Assembly (NCBI GenBank): GCA_014360685.1
Contig: JACIXB010000011.1
Span: 259,261 to 323,260 of the forward strand
Length of the DNA stretch: 64,000 nucleotides
Direction of reading: 5' to 3'
DNA from: Actinomycetota bacterium
Lineage (GTDB): Bacteria; Actinomycetota; Geothermincolia; Geothermincolales; RBG-13-55-18
The first letter of the stretch is position 1. The number at the start of each line of letters is the position of its first letter. The notes below the pieces were generated by a model. That model had not been told where the DNA came from. It was given only the letters and a program-made list of their open reading frames with translations, and did not search any database. A program made the translations under genes and the position numbers. Positions 17,386-25,841 of this stretch are shown here, in pieces.

Positions 17386-18234
17386 ATGACAGGCAGGAAG
17401 ACCGTTTTCGCCGTAGTGGCCGTGGCCGTGCTTATCGTCCTGGCGGCGGGATGCGGCGGAGGGGGAGGGGGTGCCGTGGAGGAGGAGAAACCCAAGCTTT
17501 CCGGCACCTTGAACCTCTCCGGATCCACCACCGTGCTTCCCATCGCCCAGGAAGCGGCGGAGATGTTCATGGACGAGAATCCCGGGGTCACGGTCAACGT
17601 GCAGGGAGGGGGATCCAGCGTGGGCATCTCCAACGTGGCCGAGGGAGTGGTGGACATAGGTGATGCCTCCCGCGACCTCAAGGAAGAGGAGAAGAACCTG
17701 GGGCTGGTGGACCACAAGATAGCCCTCGACGTCATCGCGGTCATAGCGCACAAGGACGTCCCGGTGGAAAATCTAACCAAAGACCAGGTCAAGGCCATCT
17801 TCACGGGGAAGATGACCAACTGGAAGGAAGTGGGCGGTCCGGACCAGGCCATCAGGGTGGTGATACGCGACGAGGCCTCCGGGACCCGCGAGATGTTCGA
17901 CGAGAAGGCCCTGGGCAAGGAGAAGCCGGTGGCCGGAGCCATCGAGTGCAACAGCAACGGTATCGTGCGCCAGACGGTTTCCTCCACGCCCTATTCCATC
18001 GGCTATATCTCCCTGGGCTACCTGGACAACTCGGTGAAGGCCCTGAAGTACGAGGGCGTGACCGCCGACAAGGAGAACGCGGTGAACAAGACCTACCCAC
18101 TGTCACGGTACCTGCACATGTTCACCAAGGGGGAGGCCACCGGCCTGGCCAAGGCCTTCATCGACTTCGTCCTCTCGGAGCGTTTCCAGAACGAGGTGGT
18201 GGCCAGGGAATACATACCCATGACCCAGATCTGA
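17386..18234 (+). CDS. pstS: Phosphate ABC transporter substrate-binding lipoprotein PstS
   Basis: High-affinity phosphate-binding protein anchored outside the membrane, 282 residues. The N-terminus is a lipoprotein signal (TGRKTVFAVVAVAVLIVLAAGC, lipobox LAAGC, mature Cys at 24) followed by a glycine run. The body shows family landmarks: GSTTVLPIAQ, QGGGSSVGI, IGDASRDLK, IFTGKMTNWKEVGG and RDEASGTRE. The ribosome binding site is GAGGAGGTAGG. It is the first gene of pstSCAB-phoU and probably the most highly expressed. The stop codon overlaps a possible pstC ATG. Confidence 0.95.
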   Translation: MTGRKTVFAVVAVAVLIVLAAGCGGGGGGAVEEEKPKLSGTLNLSGSTTVLPIAQEAAEMFMDENPGVTVNVQGGGSSVGISNVAEGVVDIGDASRDLKEEEKNLGLVDHKIALDVIAVIAHKDVPVENLTKDQVKAIFTGKMTNWKEVGGPDQAIRVVIRDEASGTREMFDEKALGKEKPVAGAIECNSNGIVRQTVSSTPYSIGYISLGYLDNSVKALKYEGVTADKENAVNKTYPLSRYLHMFTKGEATGLAKAFIDFVLSERFQNEVVAREYIPMTQI

Positions 18235-18326
18235 TGCGGGTCCTGGTATGCGGCGGGCGCGCAGTTGGTAAGTCCGGCGCGCCCGTCACGCCGCCGAAAG
18301 GGATAGGAGCCGGGAGGGAATTCGCA

Positions 18327-19193
18327 TTGTCCTCCATAAGCAGGGAATGGCTGATCAAGAGAATCCTCCTGGTGGCGGCCATGGTAGTGGTCCTGGGCCT
18401 GGCCATGGTGGTCTATTTCATGGCCAAGGAATCCCTTCCGGCCTTCAGGGAGGCCGGGCCGGCCAACCTCTTCTCCGCCACCTGGAGCCCCCGGGATGGG
18501 CGTTACGGGATGCTGGTCTTTCTGGTCGGGACGCTGACCACCGCCGCCGGGGGGCTGCTCCTGGGCACCCCCCTAGCCCTGAGCTTGGCCCTTTTCCTCA
18601 CCCAGGTCGCCCCCCGGCGTTCCCGGGCCCTCTTCTCCCGCGGCGTGGAGATCCTGGCCGGCATACCCTCCATAGTACTGGGATGGCTGGGGTTCACCAT
18701 GCTCGTGCCCTGGATCAGGAAGCTCTCCGGTAGCTCGGGGAGCGGCATCCTGGCCGCTTCCATAATCCTGGCCGTCATGGTCATACCCACCATCACCGCC
18801 ATCTCCAAGGATGCCCTGGAGGCCGTTCCAGCCTCCTACGCCCAGGCCTCCCTGGCCGTGGGGGCCACCCGGTGGCAGACGACCTGGAGGGTTCTCCTGC
18901 CCGCCGCCAGGCCGGGCATCCTGGCCGCGGTGATCCTGGGGTTGGGAAGGGCCGTGGGGGAGACCATGGCCGTGGCCATGGTCATCGGTCCCGCCTCTGT
19001 CTTCCCCACCTCGCTCACCACCCCCACCCATACCCTTACCACGAAGATACTCATGGAGATGGGGGAATCGACCGGGGTACAGCGCTCCTCGCTTTTCGCC
19101 ATGGGGTTGGTGCTGCTTCTGCTGGCCATGGCCCTGGTGCTCCTGGTGCGCCGGGTATCCGGGGGGCCTTTTAAGTACGGGGTGGTGGAATGA
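18327..19193 (+). CDS. pstC: Phosphate ABC transporter permease PstC
   Basis: Integral membrane permease of 288 residues with about six helices. The cytoplasmic EAA loop reads SYAQASLAVGATRWQTTWRVLLPAARPGIL, and GRAVGETMAVAMV lies near the C-terminal side, both typical of PstC. The TTG start at 18327 has GGGAGGGA eight bases upstream; an alternative ATG at 18234, overlapping the pstS stop, would add 31 residues without a ribosome binding site. Its end overlaps the pstA start by four bases (ATGA). Confidence 0.92.
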   Translation: MSSISREWLIKRILLVAAMVVVLGLAMVVYFMAKESLPAFREAGPANLFSATWSPRDGRYGMLVFLVGTLTTAAGGLLLGTPLALSLALFLTQVAPRRSRALFSRGVEILAGIPSIVLGWLGFTMLVPWIRKLSGSSGSGILAASIILAVMVIPTITAISKDALEAVPASYAQASLAVGATRWQTTWRVLLPAARPGILAAVILGLGRAVGETMAVAMVIGPASVFPTSLTTPTHTLTTKILMEMGESTGVQRSSLFAMGLVLLLLAMALVLLVRRVSGGPFKYGVVE

Positions 19194-20299
19194 ACGCCGG
19201 GACGGCGGGGAATGGCCCGCGTCACACGGTCCTCCGGAGACCGGGTGCGCGGGACGGGGGTTTTGGGGAGGGCGACGAGGCGTTGAGGGTCATGGAGAGG
19301 GCGGCCGGAGTGGATGAGGGAAAGGCCGGCTTGACCGAGGGGAGCGCCGGGCAGGGAGAAAAGCCGGCGCAGCGGCCCGGGGTGAAGCCCCTTTACCTGG
19401 GGAGGAAGGATCGAATCGCGGAGGCGGCGGAGAAGGCGGCCAGGAGGGCCTTTCTCGCCGACCGCGTGGCCAGGTTGGGCATCTGGTCGCTTTCCGCGTT
19501 GGCTCTCTCGGTGGTGGCCCTGGTCATAGGGGTTATCCTCTGGAACGGGCTGGGCACGGCGCTTTCCCCCTCCTTCCTTTTCGGCAAACCGGAGGCCATG
19601 CGGGAAGGAGGGGGCATCTGGCCCATGGTGGTCTCCTCGTTTTACCTGGCCGCCCTCACCCTCCTCATGGTCATCCCCCTCGGCGTGGGGGCGGCCGTCT
19701 ACATGTCCGAATTCGCGGGGGAAGGCCGGCTGACCCGCCTGGTGCGGTTCGGGGCCGATTCCCTATCCGCGGTGCCCTCGGTGGTCTTCGGCATCTTCGG
19801 AATGGTGGTCTTCGTCATCTACCTGGACCTGGGCTATTCCCTTCTGGCCGGGGCGCTCACGCTGACCCTCCTGAACCTGCCCACGGTGATGCGTTCCGCG
19901 GAGGAGGCCGTAAGGAGCGTCCCGGTGTCTTACCGGGAAGCGGCCCTGGCCCTGGGCTGCACGAGGTGGGAGACGGTCAAGAGAGCGGTGCTGCCCGTGG
20001 CCATGCCCGGCATCACCACCGGGGCCATCCTCTGCGTGGGCCGGATCGTGGGGGAAAGCGCGGCGGTCATCTACACCGTGGGGCTCTTCGTACGCAAGGT
20101 ACCCTGGTCTCCCTTGAGACCGGCTGCGCCCATGGCTGCCAATATCTGGCACATGTACACCGAGGGGGCGCTGGTTCCGGACTGGTTCAGGGTGGCCAGC
20201 GGGGAGGCGGCCTTTCTCCTCCTCCTGGTCCTCACCCTCAACCTGGCGGCCAGGTGGGTGGCGGGCGCGGTGAGGAAGAGAATGGGTTATCGCGTTTGA
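19190..20299 (+). CDS. pstA: Phosphate ABC transporter permease PstA
   Basis: Permease partner of PstC, 369 residues. The C-terminal 275 residues hold six helices and the EAA loop (SYREAALALGCTRWETVKRAVLPVAMPGI), with GRIVGESAAVIY as in PstA. The first 95 residues are a hydrophilic, charged and glycine-rich extension rarely seen in PstA, which is usually about 280-300 residues; an internal start is possible but no stronger site stands out. ATG at 19190 overlaps pstC by four bases. The last 20 codons and the stop lie inside a 103-bp sequence that occurs three times in tandem, ending in the pstB start region. Confidence 0.92.
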   Translation: MNAGTAGNGPRHTVLRRPGARDGGFGEGDEALRVMERAAGVDEGKAGLTEGSAGQGEKPAQRPGVKPLYLGRKDRIAEAAEKAARRAFLADRVARLGIWSLSALALSVVALVIGVILWNGLGTALSPSFLFGKPEAMREGGGIWPMVVSSFYLAALTLLMVIPLGVGAAVYMSEFAGEGRLTRLVRFGADSLSAVPSVVFGIFGMVVFVIYLDLGYSLLAGALTLTLLNLPTVMRSAEEAVRSVPVSYREAALALGCTRWETVKRAVLPVAMPGITTGAILCVGRIVGESAAVIYTVGLFVRKVPWSPLRPAAPMAANIWHMYTEGALVPDWFRVASGEAAFLLLLVLTLNLAARWVAGAVRKRMGYRV

Positions 20300-20546
20300 G
20301 GTGATGTCCATGTCGGTCATCTCGTTCGTGTCGGGCAAGGTCAACCTGGCGGCCAGGTGGGTGGCGGGCGCGGTGAGGAAGAGAATGGGTTATCGCGTTT
20401 GAGGTGATGTCCATGTCGGTCATCTCGTTCGTGTCGGGCAAGGTCAACCTGGCGGCCAGGTGGGTGGCGGGCGCGGTGAGGAAGAGAATGGGTTATCGCG
20501 TTTGAGGTGATGTCCATGTCGGTCATCTCGTTCGTGTCGGGCAAGG
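20238..20546 (+). repeat. 103-bp tandem triplication across the pstA/pstB junction
   Basis: Three exact-looking copies start at 20238, 20341 and 20444. Each contains the last 20 codons of pstA, its TGA stop, GAGGTG, and the first 13 or so codons of pstB (ATGTCCATG at 20304, 20407 and 20510). Only copy 1 is joined to pstA and only copy 3 to pstB. In copies 1 and 2 the pstB start opens a 32-codon chimeric frame that ends in the pstA-derived TGA of the next copy. The repeat therefore leaves both full proteins intact. Confidence 0.95.
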
Positions 20547-21412
20547 TCAGGGGACGGCGACCGGGTTCCGTGGGGGCCGAGGGCGCCGCCCCCTCGCAGA
20601 ACAAGCGGGCAGGCGCGGAAAGCGAGGCCATTCCGGGCGAGGGCGCCAAATTCCGCTTGCGGGACGTGAGCCTCCGTTACGGGAACCGTCCGGTACTGGA
20701 AGGTATTACCATGGACATACCGGAGCGCAGGATCACGGCGGTGATCGGGCCTTCCGGCTGCGGGAAATCCTCCTTTCTCCGTTGCCTGAACCGCATGAAC
20801 GACCTGGTGGAGGGGTGCAGGCTGGAGGGGCTGGTCCTGCTGGACGGGGAGGATATCTACGCTCGCGAATACGACGTGACGGCGCTGCGAAGGAGGGTGG
20901 GGATGGTCTTTCAGAGGCCCAACCCCTTCCCCAAGACGGTATACGAGAACGTGGCCTTCGGACCGCGGATCTTCGGGATAAAGGATCGTGAAACCCTGGA
21001 CGGGATCGTGGAATTGAGCCTCAAGAGGGCGGCCTTGTGGGAGGAGGTCAAGGACAAGCTGAGGGAACCCGCCTTGGCCCTTTCCGGCGGGCAACAGCAG
21101 CGGCTGTGCATCGCGCGGGTTCTGGCGGTGGAACCGGAGGTCATCCTCCTCGACGAGCCGTGCTCGGCGCTCGACCCCATAGCCACCCAGCGCATTGAGG
21201 ACCTCCTCGCGGAGTTGAAGGAGAATTACACCATCGTCATCGTGACCCACAATATGCAACAGGCGGCCAGGGTGAGTGATTACACGGCCTTTTTCCTCAT
21301 CGAATCCCAGGGTGAACCGGGAAGGCTGGTGGAGTTCGGGGACACGGCCACCATCTTCACCGCTCCCGCCGACCCGAGGACGGAGAGGTATATAACGGGA
21401 AGGTTCGGTTGA
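20510..21412 (+). CDS. pstB: Phosphate ABC transporter ATP-binding protein PstB
   Basis: Cytoplasmic ATPase that powers the PstCA channel, 300 residues. Walker A is GPSGCGKSS, the ABC signature [15 protein letters not shown], Walker [14 protein letters not shown], and the H-loop [13 protein letters not shown]. The ABC domain proper begins near residue 45 ([16 protein letters not shown]); the first 45 residues are an extension, and its opening codons come from the third copy of the 103-bp repeat. GTG at 20507 and ATG at 20516 are other possible starts. GAGGTG precedes the start in each repeat copy. Confidence 0.94.
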   Translation: MSMSVISFVSGKVRGRRPGSVGAEGAAPSQNKRAGAESEAIPGEGAKFRLRDVSLRYGNRPVLEGITMDIPERRITAVIGPSGCGKSSFLRCLNRMNDLVEGCRLEGLVLLDGEDIYAREYDVTALRRRVGMVFQRPNPFPKTVYENVAFGPRIFGIKDRETLDGIVELSLKRAALWEEVKDKLREPALALSGGQQQRLCIARVLAVEPEVILLDEPCSALDPIATQRIEDLLAELKENYTIVIVTHNMQQAARVSDYTAFFLIESQGEPGRLVEFGDTATIFTAPADPRTERYITGRFG

Positions 21413-21555
21413 GTGGGGCGTTTTCAAGGTTCCAGGAGGCGAAGGCGGAGCCGGCGCCATCCCTGCCGAAGGGGGGTCGCCTCGCGTGCCAAGGACCTTG
21501 CATATGCCGGTGATGGGCGGGATGGGCAAGCGGGGAAGGGGGGAGGACTTGCGTC

Positions 21556-22254
21556 ATGGGACAGGAGGATGACCGGGGCATGGAAAACGGTAGGCAGACG
21601 CCGGAAGGAGGAAGGGTTTTGGAGGCCAGGAAGGATTTCCACCACAGGCTGGATGATCTCTACCAGGAGATCCTGCGCATGGGGAGCGATCTCCTGCACA
21701 CCATAGAGAAGACGCGCCTGTGCTTCATGGCGCTCGATCGGGCGGCCGCGGAGCAGATCATCGCCGGGGACGACCACTTCGACGCTTACCGCAACCGGCT
21801 GGAGGGGGAAGGGCTGGAGCTCCTCGCCCTGCAGGCCCCGGTGGCCGTCGACCTGCGCCTCATAATCGTCATCATGCGCATGGCCCAGAAGTTCGAGCGC
21901 ATGGCCGACCTCTGCGAGGACATAGCGGTGGCGGTGAAGAACATCCACGCCGACCACGTGCGTTCATGGATGAGGGAGGCCATAGACGAGATGGCCCGCA
22001 GGGCCATTCGGCTCGTAGAGCGGGCCCTGGCCTGTTTCAAGGAGCGCGACGTGGAGATGGCCAGGCAGCTGGACGCCATGGACGACCCCGTGGACCAGCT
22101 TTACCGAGGCTTTTTCAAGGAGTTCGACCGGGGGAGGGAGGAGGAAATCGAGGTGGTCATACGGGTGATCATGATCGCCCGCTTCTTCGAGCGCATAGCC
22201 GACCACGCCGTGGATATAGGGGAGAACGTCCTTTTCCTGGTGGAGGGTTCCTGA
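21556..22254 (+). CDS. phoU: Phosphate signalling protein PhoU
   Basis: Links the Pst transporter to the PhoR-type sensor and dampens the response when phosphate is plentiful. The 232-residue product is all alpha with two three-helix-bundle repeats; each carries the metal-binding acidic pattern (MRMAQKFERMADLCEDIA in the first half, ARFFERIADHAVDIGENV in the second). The ATG at 21556 has GGGGGAGG about ten bases upstream; an ATG at 21580 is also possible. It closes the pst operon, 143 bases after pstB. Confidence 0.93.
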   Translation: MGQEDDRGMENGRQTPEGGRVLEARKDFHHRLDDLYQEILRMGSDLLHTIEKTRLCFMALDRAAAEQIIAGDDHFDAYRNRLEGEGLELLALQAPVAVDLRLIIVIMRMAQKFERMADLCEDIAVAVKNIHADHVRSWMREAIDEMARRAIRLVERALACFKERDVEMARQLDAMDDPVDQLYRGFFKEFDRGREEEIEVVIRVIMIARFFERIADHAVDIGENVLFLVEGS

Positions 22255-22625
22255 AGCCACGCAAAGCGCTTGAATCGCGACCGGGTATTGCCCGGGATGG
22301 CGTCACCTCCCGGTAGAGGGGTCCCGAAGGAGCTCCCGGAGATCCCACGATACTACATGCGTCGAGGGCCTCGAGTCCCCTACGCCTGCTCATCAGCACT
22401 CCGCTCCCGCCTGGGCTTTGAACGGCCCTACGGGGCCGCCACGCGCCTCTCCTTGCTTGCGCCGTTCATTACCGGCAAATATAATTACCCCGCCGCCGCT
22501 TGGAACGAATGGAGAGGCACCGCGGATATCGGCTCGCCGGGGATCGGTTTTCAAAATTGCGCTTACCGGGAGCGGTCTTCCCGTTTCCGGGAGGAAGGGC
22601 GGGACCGGCGAGGAGGAGAAGGAAT
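22255..22625. other. Intergenic region, no gene seen
   Basis: About 370 bases between phoU and the next gene. An AT-rich patch near 22475-22490 (CAAATATAATTACC) may hold a promoter -10 (TATAAT at 22479) for the zinc-ribbon gene. No terminator is clear. Confidence 0.4.
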
Positions 22626-23702
22626 ATGCCGGATATGGAGACCTGTCCCCAGTGCGGGCTGCCCCTGTACATGAGCAGCCAACATGCCTGGTTGCCCAAC
22701 GGCGTCATCCAGGCCCGGCGGGAGAGCCGCCAGCGCCTGGTCCTCTTCGAATGCGGGAACCTCGATCCCCTCTTCGCCGGGATCTCGGAGCTGATCGGGG
22801 TCCCCATAGAGAGGCTGGTCATCGACGCTTCCCGGAGGTCCACGCGCGATTACATGCGGCACGTGGTCCCGGACGACGTGAAGGAAATGATCAGGAACCG
22901 GGAACTTGACCTCAAGCCGGTGTTCGACTCCACCTTTCTCATCTGGAGGGCCATGGGTTACGGGAAATTGAGCGTGGAGACGGTGAAGTTCGAGGGGAAA
23001 AGCGATGATTTCATCACCGTCCTGGCGGAAAGACCCTACTCCGTGCCCTTGGGGGTAGGCAATTTCGCCGGTTCCTTGGAGGCCATCCTGGAGAGGGAAC
23101 CGGGCGTGGAGTACCGGGAGGCCGGCCCCAGGATTTACCGCATAACCGTCCGCGAGTCGGAGAATCCGTCCGAGTTGAGGTCCCGTTTGCGCTGGAAGGG
23201 ATACGGGTTGGAATACAAGCAGGGCGACCTGGAATGGGAGCGGTGCCCGTCCTGCGACGCCCCCCTGGCGCTCCGGGAATTCAGGTGGGATCCGGACAGC
23301 GGTTCCATCCGCAGCACGCTGACCGGGCGCAGGATGGTCATGACCGGCCCTTCCATGATCGACCCCATCTTCGATGAGCTGGAGGAGGAACTGGGGGAGG
23401 CCATACCCCGCGTGGTGGTGGAAGCACAGAAACGGTTCGTTAAGTCGGGGTTTTTCGCCGTGAAGGAAGTGGTAAGCGAGGAGAACATGCGGGAGAAGCT
23501 GGCCGTGCGGGGCCTGGGGTACCTCCGGTACCTGAGGATGGGCAGGAAGGGCGTCCAGCTGAAGATGGAGAACGTGGCCCTTCCCCTGATGGGGGTGGGC
23601 TTGGCCCAGGGCCTCTTCGAGAAGGCCTTCCAGGTGGAAAGCGAAGCGGAATGGGAGTTCACCGGCGACGGGGACCTGCTGGTAAAGGTGACGCCCCGTT
23701 GA
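22626..23702 (+). CDS. Unrecognised two-module zinc-ribbon protein, paralogue B
   Basis: Function unknown; clearly related over its whole length to the protein at 6425-7495. The 358 residues form two halves. CPQCG at 7-10 and CPSCDAP at 207-210 start each half. LIGVPIERLVIDASRR in the first corresponds to LGEAIPRVVVEAQKR in the second. RPYSVPLGVGNFAGSLEAI corresponds to NVALPLMGVGLAQGLFEKA. The module end resembles V4R domains but lacks their cysteines. The start at 22626 is set by GAGGAGGAGAAGG. It lies between phoU and gltX with its own likely promoter, so neighbours do not explain its role. Confidence 0.75.
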   Translation: MPDMETCPQCGLPLYMSSQHAWLPNGVIQARRESRQRLVLFECGNLDPLFAGISELIGVPIERLVIDASRRSTRDYMRHVVPDDVKEMIRNRELDLKPVFDSTFLIWRAMGYGKLSVETVKFEGKSDDFITVLAERPYSVPLGVGNFAGSLEAILEREPGVEYREAGPRIYRITVRESENPSELRSRLRWKGYGLEYKQGDLEWERCPSCDAPLALREFRWDPDSGSIRSTLTGRRMVMTGPSMIDPIFDELEEELGEAIPRVVVEAQKRFVKSGFFAVKEVVSEENMREKLAVRGLGYLRYLRMGRKGVQLKMENVALPLMGVGLAQGLFEKAFQVESEAEWEFTGDGDLLVKVTPR

Positions 23703-23928
23703 CCTCCGGCCTGGGCTCGGCGTTCGGCTGATCCCGCGGGGGGATGGAAGGACCGGAGGCCGTTGCCGGCTCGGCGGGATAAGCCCCCGCATCCGGCGAA
23801 GGGCCTTGATTGCCCGGAACGTACCCTCCCCGGCAAGCACGGCGAGTCGCCGCGGAGCAAGGGCCGGGGCCGAAAAGAGGAGGAGCTCCTGCCTCTCCGG
23901 GGGGCGGGAAAGAGGAGGCAATGGGACC

Positions 23929-25350
23929 ATGGTCAGGGTGAGGTTCGCTCCCTCGCCGACGGGCCACCTGCACCTGGGGTCGGCGAGGACGGCGCTTTTC
24001 AACTGGCTTTTCGCCCGGGGGCAGGGCGGGACTTTCATCCTGCGCATCGAGGACACCGACCCCGAAAGGTCCAGCCGCTCCATGGAGGAATCCATCCTCC
24101 GGGACCTTAAGTGGCTGGGGCTGGACTGGGACGAGGGCCCCGACGTGGGCGGGCCGCATGCCCCCTACCGGCAGAGCGAAAGGGGGGAGGTCTACCGGGA
24201 GCACGCGCGGCTGCTGGTGGAGAAGGGGCTGGCCTACCCCTGTTTCTGCACCCCGGAGCAGCTGGAGGAGAAGAAACGTCGCGCTCTGGCCGAGGGCCGG
24301 TCTCCCCTCTACGACGGGAGCTGCCGGGACCTCTCTCCCGGGGAGATCCGGAGAAGGGAAGCGGGAGGGGAGAGGCCCGCCCTGCGGTTCAGGGTGCCGG
24401 AGAGGGAGATAGCCTTCCAGGACCTTGTGCACGGGCTGGTGCGTTTTCCGGTGGGTTCGGTGGGCGATTTCATCATCCTGCGCTCCGACGGGCGAGCCGG
24501 ATTTCATTTTTCAGTGGTGGTGGACGACGCGACGATGGGTATAACCCACGTCATCAGGGGCGAAGACCATCTCACCAACACCGCCCGCCACCTGCTTCTC
24601 TTCGAGGCGCTGGGGTACCCGGCGCCCATGTACCTGCACCACTCGCTGCTGCTGGGCCCCGACGGTGGAAAGATGAGCAAGCGCCACGGGGCCACCGCGG
24701 TACGGGAGTACCGGGAGATGGGCTACCTGCCCCAGGCCCTGGCCAATTACCTGGCCCTCCTCTCCTGGTCACCCCCGGAGGGAAGGGAGGTGCTGGACCT
24801 CGGGGAGCTGGTGGAGCTTTTCGACATCGGCGACCTCTCGCGGAGCCCCGCCGTCTTCGACCGGGAGCGCCTGGACTGGTTGAACGGGAAGCACCTTCGC
24901 CGCATGCCCCTGGAGGAACTGGTGAGGGTGGCCGGGCCTTTCGCCCCCCGCTGGTCGGGACATCCCCTCTTCCCGGTGATGGTGGAATCCGTATTGGATA
25001 ATATTACCAACTTGGGTGAGCTGCCCGGCTGCCTGGAGGCCTACGGAGAGCCCGTGGAACCGGAGGAGCGCGCCGCGGAGTGGCTGCGGGGAGAGGTGGC
25101 GGCCAAAGTGCTGGAAAAGGCGGCGCAGCTCTTGCGGGAACATGACATACGGAGCCTGGAGGACGCCCAGGAAGCGGTGGCCCGGCTCCGCCGCGCCTTC
25201 GCCGGGCACGACCTCAAGCCCAAGGAGATCCTCATGCCCTTGCGGGTGGCCCTCACCGGAAGGGACCGTGGGCCCGCCCTCCACTACCTCATCTACGTGC
25301 TCGGCAGGGAGGAATGCCTGCGAAGGCTCCGACTCGAGCGTGGGGCCTGA
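23929..25350 (+). CDS. gltX: Glutamyl-tRNA synthetase
   Basis: Charges tRNA-Glu (and in many bacteria tRNA-Gln) with glutamate. The 473-residue class I enzyme has the HIGH-type motif PSPTGHLHLGSART at the N-terminus and the KMSKS-type loop GGKMSKRHGA near residue 245. A cysteine-containing insert (CFCTPEQLEEKKR) lies in between, followed by the helical anticodon-binding C-terminus. The start at 23929 has AGGAGG ten bases upstream; the frame is open further back but has no family likeness. It heads the conserved gltX-cysE-cysS series. Confidence 0.95.
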   Translation: MVRVRFAPSPTGHLHLGSARTALFNWLFARGQGGTFILRIEDTDPERSSRSMEESILRDLKWLGLDWDEGPDVGGPHAPYRQSERGEVYREHARLLVEKGLAYPCFCTPEQLEEKKRRALAEGRSPLYDGSCRDLSPGEIRRREAGGERPALRFRVPEREIAFQDLVHGLVRFPVGSVGDFIILRSDGRAGFHFSVVVDDATMGITHVIRGEDHLTNTARHLLLFEALGYPAPMYLHHSLLLGPDGGKMSKRHGATAVREYREMGYLPQALANYLALLSWSPPEGREVLDLGELVELFDIGDLSRSPAVFDRERLDWLNGKHLRRMPLEELVRVAGPFAPRWSGHPLFPVMVESVLDNITNLGELPGCLEAYGEPVEPEERAAEWLRGEVAAKVLEKAAQLLREHDIRSLEDAQEAVARLRRAFAGHDLKPKEILMPLRVALTGRDRGPALHYLIYVLGREECLRRLRLERGA

Positions 25351-25390
25351 TGTTTTATGACCCCCAGGAGTATAGGGATGATCCCGGAGG

Positions 25391-25664
25391 AGATCGCTTC
25401 GTCGCTCCGCTCCTCGCGATGACGGAGTAAGGCTCCTCGCGATGACGGTTTAAGGGCCGCTCCTGGCGATGACGAAAAAAGGGTCCTCGCGGTGACATTC
25501 CCTTTCCGGAGGAGATGGCTTCGCTTCGCTCGCCATGACGTTTGCCCGGGTTGCATCATGGCTAGGAGGCGCGCCATTACCTTTTATCCGTCATTGCTAG
25601 GAGGCGCGCCGTTCCCTTTTATACGTCATTGCGAGGAGGCGCTCATGCGCCGACGAAGCAATCT
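25391..25664. repeat. Inverted-repeat element, non-coding, MITE-like
   Basis: The left end (25391-25423) reads AGATCGCTTCGTCGC and CTCCTCGCGATGAC; the right end (25625-25664) reads GTCATTGCGAGGAG and CGACGAAGCAATCT, its inverted counterpart. In between, the CTCCTCGCGATGAC core recurs with changes three or four times in one direction and TCATTGCTAGGAGGCGCGCC twice in the other. Elements of this GTCATTGCGAGGAG type are widespread, dispersed and non-coding in many bacteria. No transposase is present. Confidence 0.75.
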
Positions 25665-25804
25665 CGACCGGAGACGGAACCGCACCCTCGCCCCCGGATC
25701 AACCCCGCCTCGGTGACCCCAAGCGATCGGTCACTTTCCGGGTGGCGCCGGAAATCTCCCGGTCAATGCCGTTCTGACGACGCCCCTTGGCCATCCACAA
25801 CCCT

Positions 25805-25810
25805 TATAAT
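25805..25810 (+). promoter_or_regulatory. Candidate -10 element for cysE
   Basis: TATAAT at 25805-25810, 31 bases before the cysE ATG and 20 before its ribosome binding site. No strong -35 is seen. Confidence 0.5.
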
Positions 25811-25841
25811 ATTCAATACGCCGGCGGGAAGGAGGAGAAGC

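Larger units (their letters stand above)
25351..25841. other. Repeat-bearing intergenic region before cysE
   Basis: About 490 bases. Most of it is the inverted-repeat cluster described separately (25391-25664). The right end carries the cysE promoter. No gene is recognised, although short open frames run through the repeats. Confidence 0.6.

Noticed and set aside
20238-20546. Triplication considered as a CRISPR array
   Set aside because: Units are adjacent without spacers, are 103 bp long and derive from the pstA/pstB junction.
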